Source: Amaranthus tricolor | Lineage: Eukaryota; Streptophyta; Magnoliopsida; Caryophyllales; Amaranthaceae | Length of the DNA: 64,000 bases | Reading direction: 5' to 3' | Assembly: GCF_026212465.1 (NCBI RefSeq) | Contig: NC_080056.1 | Location: 7,924,017 to 7,988,016 of the forward strand | Made by a program: the position numbers and the translations under genes | Part shown: positions 13,201 through 23,308 of the stretch, in pieces | Position numbering within the stretch: the first letter of the stretch is position 1 | How the letters are laid out: every line of letters starts with the position of its first letter | The notes under the pieces: generated by a model | Database searches by the model: none | What the model saw: the letters and a program-made list of their open reading frames with translations, nothing else | What the model was told of the DNA's origin: nothing

Positions 13201-13462
13201 CCACCCCGTCTTTTCCCCTGGTGCGATGGCGCCTGATTGAGAAGCCACATTGTGTTGCAAAATTACAATAAAATTCATATGCAGCATCTTGAGAAACAAA
13301 TCTCTGACCAATAAATGGGACCAGATTGACTGATGTTCGTCGCGACAATATAGCATTCTCTGGTATTTCTTCTATTGATCCGGTGTTGTCCTGTGAAAAA
13401 TCTGTGTCATTTCCGGAGGAATCAAAATCCTGAATTCTGTTTTCAATCATTTCTTTCTGCAT
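10254..13462 (-). CDS. FAR1-RELATED SEQUENCE 11-like protein, 759 residues
   Basis: Three coding exons on the minus strand: 13462-12485, 12102-11659 and 11111-10254, all phase 0 with GT-AG junctions. FRS proteins are plant transcriptional regulators descended from MULE transposases (FAR1/FHY3 family, nuclear). Domain order is as expected: an N-terminal FAR1 zinc region (about 55-150, with GCQAYMRI and NNHNHEL), the MULE transposase-like domain across exons 1-2 (FMKGKAPQTVLTDQNMWLKE), and a SWIM finger CSCHQFEFLGIFCRH in exon 3. The C-terminal zinc knuckle is CCGQFGHDASNC. From memory, the closest Arabidopsis relatives are FRS10/FRS11. The first catalytic-site position reads LLETTHR, with Glu where FRS proteins usually have Asp, in keeping with loss of transposase activity. 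A 5' UTR exon probably lies at about 16033-16250. Confidence 0.92.
12103..12484 (-). repeat. FRS intron 1 holding two GAGAC-type elements
   Basis: The intron contains two copies of the same dispersed element in one orientation, about 12170-12300 and 12345-12465. Each has a TTGAGTTAAATAGTCTAATA-like or TTAGGTTAAATAGCCCAATA centre and AGCATAATGG or AGCATAATAA. Together they account for most of the intron. Confidence 0.8.
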
Positions 13463-16031
13463 TTATTCAGACAACTGAAAGCAGGTAGCAGCACATTTAG
13501 TCCTGATGAAGCCTAATAGGATAGAGAACAAACATTACATTTTAAGTAATCATGTTAGCTTTAAAGGCAGAATAATGTTTATGTAAACAGAGAATATATG
13601 ACGTAGAGTCCGACACCCAAAATAAAATATGTGAGCCAATGGGGTGCATTGCTACACCCAAACATAACATTTTAAGTAATCATATTAGCTTCAAAGGCAA
13701 CAATGAGTTTAAGATATCCGTTGATGATAATGACTGTGGACATGATCATATAAGTGTGGTTAACAATTAATTTTATTTGTGACAAAGGTTACATACATCT
13801 TACGGATTCTTACCCTAAGGATTTACGAATAACAGTGCGATTTCTCATTTTGTTATGAAATGAGAAAACTCATTGGCACTCAGGCTTCACTATAAGATCA
13901 GACAACAGTTCGTGACTAAAGAAACAACATATGAGCAAAACGGACTGATATAGTTCCCATTTGTCTTCACTCAAACTGCATCAAAAACAAAACACGTAAG
14001 ATAACCTAAAAAGCATCAGCAGGTAATCCTATTTAACACAAAGAACGCTTGACCTCCTACGTTATAGAAAACACAATAAACAATTAGTGAAAACAGGGAG
14101 CTTGAATTTAGAGCAGCATTAAGAAGCTCCGTCAAAGTTCCAACGTCTAGGTATCCTGATACACTAAATTTCCTTTTCATTTTCAAAAAAAAAAAAAAAA
14201 AACTCAAAAAAAGAACTTAAAATGAACATCAGGAAAATAGGAAGCCAAGTACACCAATGTTCGGTTTGGTAGAGAACATTTTCCTAGGAAAACAATTTTC
14301 AATGAAAAATGCAGATGCTAATTAGTTTCTTATGTTTGGTTAGGTCGAAAACTATTACGATAAGAGGAAGGAAATGAAGATCTTGAAGATGAAAGAGAGA
14401 AGGAAATTGGTTTCCTCGCAAGTTTAAAGGAAAATGTTTGTAAGGGGATGGAAAATACTTTTTTACGACCAAGTTTACCATTTTGAGTTCTTTATCAAAC
14501 CAAACAAGGGAAATGGGCAAAATGGTTTTCCGGAAATCTTTTTCCTCCAAACCAAACACTCCCTTCGTATACCAGAAGAAACAACTCGAAGATTGAGGCA
14601 TGTCCTCTGAAAAAAACATCTTCAGTGCTCTTCATATTGTGAGTGTTGCATTTAACTCATCTTACTACAGATACTCTAAATGCTTAATCTTCACACAATA
14701 TAATAGTAAAAATGTTATGAACCTTGCAACAAAGAGCAGTCGAAGAATTTGATAGTCACAACTCACAACATAGCTAATTAGCTATGTTATATCAGATTAG
14801 AAAAAACTATGCTTTGATGATAGGTTATGCATGTAAGTCATGTTAGGCAAAAACTTTTAGGTAATGTGTGATATAAGGAAGACTTGTGCAGTTGCCATAA
14901 AATAGTCCATGATGAGTCCCCAGTTATCGAATGGTCTTCAGCCGCGAATTTATGCATGTAAGACATGTTAAGCAAATTGAATATAGAGCTAACTTACCCT
15001 ATAGATATAAATTGTCATAAGAAGGTTCAACAATTGTCAAGAAAAGGTCAATATCATTTCTCGATTTCCTTGGACGGGTAATAGGCTAATAGTCCTTCTC
15101 ATGCGAGTCCAGGATCAGCATATGGTCTCAGCTTACATAGTGCCCCAAATCTCACTATTTCAGCAAATTCCCCAAAAAATATCCAAGTGAATGGCAATTA
15201 TGAATATCCCATTTAAACTCCATAATGGGCATTCAAATCCAAAAACCTTGGAGAATCATAGGTTAGCCTAGTATTTCATAATTCACTTTGTGATAGGGGT
15301 TTGATTCTTACCGCATATGATGGATTACCTCAAGCCTACACCGAATAAAAAATAATGAAATCCGGAAACAATAAGTTTGGGAACCTAACCATAAGAAAAT
15401 AAGAATAAACAACAAATGCCCAAAAGTTTACATCAACACTCCATTTTTGTCTTTAGAGAAAGACAAGGTTGTATACATCAATCATGGAGTCATTATTCAA
15501 GTGATTGTGCACATATCAAGAACAAATTCAAACCAAAATCATTAGGAACAAAGCAAAAATACACACGACTAATTAGGCCCTAATTATTTTATGTTTTTCG
15601 TCATTTCGGACCTAAAAACAAGTAATTAGACTAAATAAAGGTACTTTAAACTAATATCGATCAATATTTGATGCCCTAAAATTGAAAGGCATGTGCGGTT
15701 GGGCACATTGCATATGCTTAGAACCACCATGAATACCATTCGTATGTCTGAATTTCAATTTGTAAACCCCATAAAAATCCCAAAACCTCACTTGGTATAC
15801 AACTAATTTAAAGCCAAAAGCACAAATTACAACTCAGATCCAAAAAATAAACAAACCCCAAATTAACATATCAAGTAAAAATAAAATAAAATTCCAACCT
15901 ATTTCCATCATCAATTAGTTCAATAAATTCAAATATATGAAATACTGACAAGGGAGTAAAATTGTGAATACCCAGAACTTGAGTTATGAATCAACAGAAA
16001 GAAAAAGACTTCTAGTAGTTCGAGAACTTAC
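13463..16031 (-). other. Probable FRS 5' UTR intron
   Basis: An acceptor (CTGCTTTCAG) lies about 20 bases upstream of the FRS ATG. A strong donor, CTAACG followed by GTAAGTTCTC, lies at 16032-16024 on the same strand, so this 2.5-kb stretch is best read as a 5' UTR intron. It holds a small direct duplication (13528-13567 and 13660-13699, AAACATTACATTTTAAGTAA and variants), a Tourist-like element at about 14258-14563 and a second short direct repeat (14824-14853 and 14950-14980). The rest has no recognisable feature. Confidence 0.55.
14258..14563. mobile_element. Tourist-like inverted-repeat element
   Basis: The left end GTTCGGTTTGGTAGAGAACA and the reverse complement of the right end, GGGAGTGTTTGGTTTGGAGG, form an imperfect inverted repeat, followed by AAAAC/GAAAAC motifs. 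I could not fix a target duplication, so the limits are approximate. Confidence 0.5.
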
Positions 16032-16032
16032 C

Positions 16033-16250
16033 GTTAGGCTTGATTTGAAGAAGAAAATGTAGAAAAGGGTGATCAACGGTCGAAAATAATGGAGGGAAGA
16101 GAGTGGGAAAATGGCGGGGAGGAGTGGGTATTTTAGGAAAGGGAGTAGAGCGCATCAGGGGAAGAAGGATAACCCTCACAATGGGAAATAGGCTATCGTG
16201 CGCAGGACTGGAACTGGACTTGTTAAGTGTCAAGTTTTTAACCACCAAGT
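16033..16250 (-). other. Probable 5' UTR exon of the FRS gene
   Basis: Minus-strand sequence rich in CT (CCCACTCCTCCCCGCCATTT, then CTTCTTCAAATCAAGCC) ends at a textbook donor GTAAGTT at 16031. It lies on the same strand upstream of the FRS coding exons. The right limit, the transcription start, is a guess. Confidence 0.5.
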
Positions 16251-18329
16251 CCCAAGCTATCGGAATAAATAGTGTTTTTTTCTTAAAAAAAAAAAATTAT
16301 GAAGACCATAAAATTTAGACTGAATATAGACAAAGTTGAATGAATAAATAAGTAATTGAAATGATATTTTTTAAGCAATTGTATATTTATTACTATGCGA
16401 ACTCGTGTATTTATAAGTAAAATTTTACCTATAATTTACCTTTTTATTCATATTAGTGGAAAAACAATAAGTGCTTTTCATGCTATTTATTAAAAAATAA
16501 ATTTATTTTTCAAATATTAGCTTCTTATGTGTGTTCTATTTTTTTTCAAATTTATATCAGTTGTAATTGGATATATCATTGAACACAACTATGCCTCTTA
16601 CCATTAAACATCATAGCTTCTAGATTGAGTTATGAGTCATTATAACAAACTTTTATTTTGACATAGAAATTGGTTTTTAGTTGACTCAAAATCTATTTGG
16701 TAAATTAATCTTTTTTACTAATTGATCAACTAATGAACCAAAGTTAAAAATGAAAAACTAATCAACAATCAATAAAAAAAAAAAAAAACTTACTTTGAAT
16801 AATCTAATTTTTTGCTGGTTTTCTCACAATAATCCCTTTTATTGATTATTCATGAATAGTCCTAATTTTATGGAATATTTGTTATAATAGGTAATTAGCC
16901 CTTCCTCAACTCCCCCCCAAAAAAAAAGAAAATAAAAATAAATTTTTATAATTTTTTACCAAATAAAGTTTTTTTGTACAACTAACGCTTCTTCCGTCAC
17001 ACCTTATTCCACTAGTCTGGCAAAGTCCCCTAACCCTCTCTGCGCACTCCTTAGAGCCCCCACTAGGAATCCTAGTAGATAAGTTAAGTTCGCAGTTCTG
17101 GTCTTAATTAAAAAGTTGTCAAATAAAGTGAAAATTCGAAATTTTGAAGTGCACTATAGTAAATTTTTTATGGGCTTCTACATAACAAAATTCGCATAAG
17201 AGGAGAATTGCCTGCGTACAAATTCGATAAAGTTCTATCCTAATCAATTGATAATGGAAGGATTAGCACATCAAACTTATATATTAGTCAATTTCTCTCT
17301 AATTTTTCAATGTGCAATATGCGTAAGTTATTTTTCCATCGCAACCATCTTCTTAAGCATGTGTTACAACATATTTTCGTGCTTGTTGAATGATGGGAGG
17401 GTTTCTTGCAGCCTACATAAACAACTTTAAAATAAATGTATATATTGGGGCAAATGAAAGCGTAAAGTAAATTAATTACCCTCTAAGGATATCGCTTAAG
17501 TAATTCTATTTTACTTCTATTTAGAGAAATGCAGGAGAAAAAGACAGAAGATTTGATAAAAAGACAATTCATTAAATGCATTCACAAGCATAAAATATGC
17601 TTAGCAAGTGTTTAGCATGGATATTTAAACTTCAAATAAGTGTGTTTTAAGTAAATATTTTAGTCAATAAATTAGATTATTGTAGAAGAATCAAATAAAC
17701 AAATTAAGAAAATTTCTTAACAAATAATAATTATCATACAACCTACTATTTTTGTTTAAAATTTCATTAAAGGAGACAGTTCAAGAAATGTTTTTTAAAA
17801 CTGAATCTTCTCTCAATTCGAGCACGAATCACTATCCACAAGCAATAACCAAACAAAAATAGTTTTATTTATTAGCACTCTAAATAATTTGAATTAATAT
17901 GAGGGGAAATTGTCAATAATAAATCAATTTTTGATTAATCCGCTGAAAATATTCCATCTATTTTTTAATATAAAATAAACCCATCAATTATTTATATTTT
18001 CTAAAAATAAACCTACTTATTATTTATAAATTATAATCATCTTTAAAGCTTTTTAATCATCAAATAATTAGAATTAAACAATAGTTAAGTTTTATTTCAA
18101 AAATTATAGCGAATAACTAATTTAATTTAAAAATAATAATATATTTAATTTATTTTTAGTGCATCTAGTTAATACTAATTTATTTTTTACAATTATCCCT
18201 GATAATAAGATAGGGACTAGGGAGTATTATTTTCTCCCAAGTGATTTTGGAGGGTTGCTTTCCCTCCATAAATTGATCTACCATTAAAAACAGAGCAACA
18301 ATTTACAAATCCTCTTCTCTTTTAAAAAC
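16251..18329. other. Intergenic between FRS and TBL genes
   Basis: AT-rich with homopolymer runs. The only notable item is a 53-bp fragment matching TBL exon 1 (17509-17561). No gene was recognised. Confidence 0.6.
17509..17561 (+). pseudogene. 53-bp duplicate fragment of TBL exon 1
   Basis: Compared with coding bases 18647-18699 of the neighbouring TBL gene, this stretch differs at five of 53 positions, same strand, 1138 bases upstream. Neither flank extends the match. It is either the last remnant of an older TBL copy or a small patch duplication. Confidence 0.75.
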
Positions 18330-21300
18330 ATGGCGCCATTAAAGAAACTCTCATTCCTCAGCATACTGCAACGTCGAAGAACTCACTTCATGTTCACAAC
18401 CTTTCTTGCTCTTTTCTCTCTCCTCATCTTACGTAATTCCTCCATAACTCCCAAATCTTTAACTTCCATTACATACTCCACATCTCCATCTGTATCCTCT
18501 GCAACTTTTCACCTTCTTTCCGCTACCAACTACATTTCTTCTCTTTCCTCCATCAATACAAATCATGAAAATACTCATGATCAAAATGGGTCTATCTTGG
18601 TGGATCCACCGGGTCCAACTAAATATGGGTCGCAATTTGCAAATAATTTTACTTCTGTTCAGAGAAATACAGGGGAAAAAGACAGGAGATTTGATAAAAC
18701 GAAGAAAGATTCTTGTGATATATTTGATGGGAAATGGGTTTTAGATGATTCCGACCCGATTTACTCACCTGGGTCTTGCCCGTTTCTTGATTATACCTTC
18801 AATTGCTTTAATAATGGCCGTTCTGATCTTGGTTATTTGAGCTATAAATGGCAACCTAATGGGTGTGATATCCCCAGGTCTCTGCTTCCACTCCTATTAG
18901 CAATCTTCATTAGTTTCGCTGAAAATAAAACTAATTATCATTACATTTAAATAAATTCACTATTTGTTATAATTTCTAAAAATAAATTAAATTATTGTTT
19001 TTTTTTATTATTATTGACTTGCAAATAAGCTTTGAATATGATTATAGTGTATCAGTTTATTTTTATCAAATATATCTAATAGATAAGTTTATTTAAAAAT
19101 TAATAATAGATGAGTTTATTTTTAGCGGATGATTAATTTATTTTTGAAAATATACTTTTATTTTTTAATTTTCATTCTTGATTTTTTTTTTGCTTAAATG
19201 GTTTTGTGGGTTTTAATCTTTAAACAGATTTGATGGGAGGAAAATGTTGGATATGTTGAGAGGAAAAAGAATGGTATTTGTTGGAGATTCACTGAATAGA
19301 AATATGTGGCAATCTCTGATTTGTTCTCTAAGAATGTCTTTGGTTGATAAGAAGAGAATGGTTGAAGTTTCTCAAGTAAGAAAATTTAGAACTGAAGGGT
19401 TTTATTCTTTCAAAGTCAAGGTAATTTCATACAGTATTATAATCTTTGCCTTTTTATTGATAGTTTAGAGTTATATTAGGGTGTTGGGAAAGTTTTGGAT
19501 ATGATATTTAAAGTTAGGTTAATTCTGGTTCTTATTATACATATATGTAATACTATGACAATTGAATTTCATTCTTACTCGATTTTAGTTAATCAGGTCA
19601 ATATTTGAAATATCTAAATAAAACTTTAAATGATAGGGTTTACATGTTTGTTAAAGAGAAAATTCCACATGCTAGCACTAGATTTTTATAAACCGCCAAT
19701 GGTAGCATTTTTGTAAGATTTTTCCTCACAGTAGCATCTAATTTATGCCTTATCTAACTGTCATAGCATTTTTCGTTAAATTCTTGTTAATTTTCGTTAA
19801 ATTCACCATTTTGACGTTTCTACCCTTATTAAGTGTTGGTTCTTGTCTTTATAATTTGCCCTAAACATTTGAGAGCGTTAATGAATTAAACGTTAAAATG
19901 ATGAATTAAACATTTGGGATTGGGAGTATAAAAATAATTTAGGCAAATTATAAAGACAACAACCAATACTTAAAATGGTAGAAACGTCAAAATGGTGAAT
20001 TAAACGGAAATTAACAAGAATTTAACTAGAAAATGCTACGACAATTAGAAAGGCATAAATTGGATGCTACCATGTGAAAAAATCTTACAAAAGTGTTACC
20101 ACTGATATTGAAAATTCGATACTACCACGTGGAATTTCCCTTTGTTAAATGCGTAAGTTTCTTTGGATAAAGTTATAACATGAAATAGTGCTTATGAACT
20201 GATTAAATCATGTGAGCCACTTAATGACGTTGAAATAATGAAATCTAATGAATTTTGAATTTTGATTATGAAGTATGAACTAAATTTAATTATTATAGTA
20301 AGAGTTTGCTTAGACTTATTAATATGTTAGTTTTTGTTCTAGGATTATAATTGCACCATAGAGTTCATAAGATCACCATTCTTAGTTCAAGAATGGAAAG
20401 TTCCAAGTATTAAAGGGGGAGCAAAGCGAAGAGAGATGCTAAGACTTGATTTGATTCAAGCTACAACTTCTAAGTACCATGATGCTGATTTCCTCATTTT
20501 TAATACTGGACATTGGTGGACTCACCATAAAACAAGAAATGGGTAATATTCTTTTTACCATAAATAGTAAGTTAATGAATTTGCATTAGTTAATGATTCA
20601 ACATTTTGCAGGAAGAATTTCTTTCTGGAGGGTAATTTTGTGCATTCTGAACTGAATGTCACAGAAGCATACACAAAAGCCTTAAAAACTTGGGCCAAGT
20701 GGGTTGACAAAAATGTCAACAAGAAAAAAACTCAGGTCTTCTTTGCTGGTTATTCTGCTTCTCATTTCAGGTAGTTTATGTCAACCAACAAACTTAAGTT
20801 TATAGTTTAAACTATATACTTTTATCACGTCCCTTTACATGAAAGCCTTTAGGCTAGAGTCTAGAAGTGTGGATGTAGTCTGAAACACATTCAAGGGCGG
20901 TTCTAGGTCCATTTTAGGTGCCCGTCCGACTAAGGCCCCAGAACACATAATTTTTTCATCAATCAAGTGTAGCTCAACTAGTGACGTGTGTTCCTATAAT
21001 ATTGTTGGTTAAGGGTTAAAAATCTATTTACGTTAAAGTTTTGCAAAAATTTTGGTCCTAACTTTACCATTAAGATGAAGTACCTCAATTTTCTAAACAT
21101 CAAAAATTAAATAGGCCCTATAATCTTTGCACTACCCCAGAACACGTCCTCTATTTATACCTGAAGTTAAAAATTTCAATTGACATCAGGGTGATGAAAT
21201 TGAATAGGGCCCTAAACTTTTTGTCCTATTAACTTTTTATACCATGTCAAAAAATCAATAAAATTAAAAGTTTAAACTGATGATTAAGGTTATGATATAA

Positions 21301-21698
21301 CCTTTAATTTAGTAAACATGACACTAAAATGGACTAACTCAATTTTTTTTGATGATTTGGGTAGAGGAGGACAGTGGAATTCAGGTGGGAATTGTGATGG
21401 AGAAACAGAACCAATAAGAAATGACACACACCTAGCACCATATCCATGGATGATGAAGATTTTGGAATCAATGATCTCAGAAATGAAGACACCAGTGGTG
21501 TATCTCAACATTACTAAGATGACTGGTTACAGAAAAGATGCACACCCATCAATATACAGGCAACCAGGGACTCGTAGGCGGCATGGCATGATTCAAGATT
21601 GTAGCCATTGGTGTCTTCCTGGGGTTCCTGACTCATGGAACCACCTTCTCTATGCTTCTTTGTTCATGTCTTCCCAAAGCTCTATTAGAACCCAATAG
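18330..21698 (+). CDS. TRICHOME BIREFRINGENCE-LIKE protein (TBR/TBL1/TBL2 clade), 477 residues
   Basis: Five exons: 18330-18877, 19228-19420, 20343-20542, 20612-20770 and 21365-21698, all GT-AG and in frame. TBL proteins are Golgi type II membrane proteins that O-acetylate wall polysaccharides such as xylan and pectin. An N-terminal membrane anchor (about 20-37, [15 protein letters not shown]) and a low-complexity Ser/Thr stem precede the TBL domain (CDIFDGKWV to C-P-F). The DUF231 esterase domain follows. The GDSL motif is at 202-205 (FVGDSLNRN) and the DxxH motif at Asp445-His448 (DCSHWCLPG), so the Ser-His-Asp catalytic set is present. Clade placement rests on remembered similarity ([20 protein letters not shown]). 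Its convergent neighbour at 23309-27568 has the same intron phases. Intron 2 carries a 485-bp MULE-type inverted-repeat element. Confidence 0.94.
19656..20140. mobile_element. Non-autonomous MULE foldback element in TBL intron 2
   Basis: The ends are GAGAAAATTCCACATG and, reverse-complemented, GGGAAATTCCACGTGG. The two arms stay complementary for about 210 bases each, leaving a small centre. The 9-bp target duplication TTTGTTAAA is perfect (19647-19655 and 20141-20149). No coding capacity. The GGGAAATT end resembles the ends of the complete MULE at 4828, but the inner sequence differs. Confidence 0.9.
20893..21145. repeat. hAT-like fragment in TBL intron 4
   Basis: The start CAAGGGCGGTTCTAGGTCC resembles the end of the hAT element at 50470-51013 (CAAGGGCAGTTCTGGAGCC). 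No matching opposite end or target duplication was found. A short degraded SMART-type fragment (ATCACGTCCCTTTACATGAA onward) lies just before it at about 20823. Confidence 0.4.
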
Positions 21699-22021
21699 CT
21701 TTTTCTTTTTTTTTTTCCCTTTTCCTTTATTTGTTGTAGGGTAATGTGAAAAACATGTTTGCCGATTCGATGATAAATTTGTTATTAAGCTTGTACACAA
21801 AATCCATATAAAAAGAGAGTTAATTGCACACAAATTTAATGAGGTTTCATTTAAAATTCAATTGGTCCATCAAGCTTATTTGTCAGTTAACCTGTCTTTG
21901 ATTTTTTAATGTGGGATTATATATGGTTATTTTTTCAACATATGATGGATCAAATTGTACATTGGAGTATGATTTTGTGTTGGTTGTACTTGTATAGTTG
22001 TGTAACATTACATTATTCTAA

Positions 22022-22323
22022 CGACCCGTTTGATTAGTGGTATTAAATGGTGGTAATGAGAATGATTTATAGTATAAAATTTTATCAAAATTTTCATATC
22101 ATTCCCATGGTAATAAAACTTTGATCACAAAAAATTTTTTTTGTTTACAAATTTACATTACCACCTTATATCACCTCTCCCAAAGGTAATATATTAGAAT
22201 GAATTTCATGAAAAAAATGAGATGATTGAAGTTGGACAAACATGCCCATCAAGGTAACCAAGAGATTTTTCAACCAAAATTACACTAGTTTTTCATTCCC
22301 ATTACCACCTACCAAACGGGCCG
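22022..22323. mobile_element. Tourist-like element, 302 bp
   Basis: Left CGACCCGTTTGATTAGTGG and reverse-complemented right CGGCCCGTTTGGTAGGTGG form the inverted repeat, followed by GGTAATGAGAATGA/GGTAATGGGAATGA. TAA is duplicated at both flanks (22019-22021, 22324-22326). Confidence 0.85.
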
Positions 22324-22716
22324 TAATATCAATAAGCAATTTATTATGAGTTGCAAAATGTAAATGAATTTAGAGAGCTTATTTGATGTGCTGAATTCGG
22401 AGACCATCTTTATTATGCTTGAGAAGAAAATTGAAGAGACACTATTGTAGGCTTAGTGAAGAGAATAGAAGGGAAGAGCTACAAAAGGAGATAATGAGAA
22501 TCTAACCTAAGTCTAACCTTGAAAAAGTGATACATACTCTGATGAGACAAAATCCAATTTTCATTGAAGTACGAGCCACTATTTATCACTAGTAAAAATG
22601 AATCGTAAAAACTAAGAAGTAAAAAAGAGCCTTTTAAAACTAAAGTTTAAGTTAGATTGGGATCATCTTTGAATTGGTATAAATTTGAACTTGTTGCACT
22701 TTAATCTATACTCTAA

Positions 22717-23234
22717 CGGTCTGTTTGGTAAATGATATTAAATAACGAAAAAATAGTAAAAAACAGTGTAATTTTAGTGGAAAAATCTATTAATAAGCTT
22801 AATAATCATACTTGCTCTACTTCAGTCATTTCATTTTCTTTACAAAATTATGCATTACCATATGGAAAGTGGCTTTAACTAGTAATAGAAATTCATAAGC
22901 AAAGTCTTTTTTCATTAGCATGAAAATTTCATAGTATTCTTCTAGAAAATTTATACTACAAATTATTGTTTATTACTACTTCCTCCAATTCACTGAAAAT
23001 GTGACATTTATCTTTTGACACTATTCACTTATTACTTTTTAATTTGTATTTTATTTTTAATCTAGAAATCAAATCATAGTCAAGTGAAATCTTGTTTGAT
23101 TTATCTCAATTATTAATCTCCACTTAATAAGAGATATTAATCATTAAATAAATGCATTAGATAGCGTGAAAAAGTAAATATCTCATTTTTAGTGAATTGG
23201 AGGGAGTACTATTTTAATACTTAACAACCAAACC
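22717..23234. mobile_element. Tourist-like element with a nested Stowaway
   Basis: Left CGGTCTGTTTGGTAAATGA and reverse-complemented right GGTTTGGTTGTTAAGTATT form an imperfect inverted repeat. The flanks share TAA (22714-22716, 23235-23237). The Stowaway at 22979-23206 sits inside. Confidence 0.65.
22979..23206. mobile_element. Stowaway-type MITE, 228 bp
   Basis: Left CTTCCTCCAATTCACTGAAA and reverse-complemented right CTCCCTCCAATTCACTAAAA form a 20-bp inverted repeat. A TA dinucleotide flanks each end (22977-22978, 23207-23208), as in Tc1/mariner-derived Stowaways. Confidence 0.85.
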
Positions 23235-23308
23235 TAACTTAAATGTCAAAATTCCAAGATTTTTGAAGAATAGAGTACACAAAAAGACCAATGTGTAAAA
23301 GTATAATA

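Larger units (their letters stand above)
21699..23308. other. Region between the convergent TBL genes
   Basis: The 1.6 kb between the two 3' ends holds two Tourist-like elements (22022-22323 and 22717-23234), the second carrying a nested Stowaway. The remaining sequence shows no feature. Confidence 0.75.

Noticed and set aside
16012..16318. Short frames on both strands near the FRS 5' end
   Set aside because: They coincide with the probable 5' UTR exon and show no domain.
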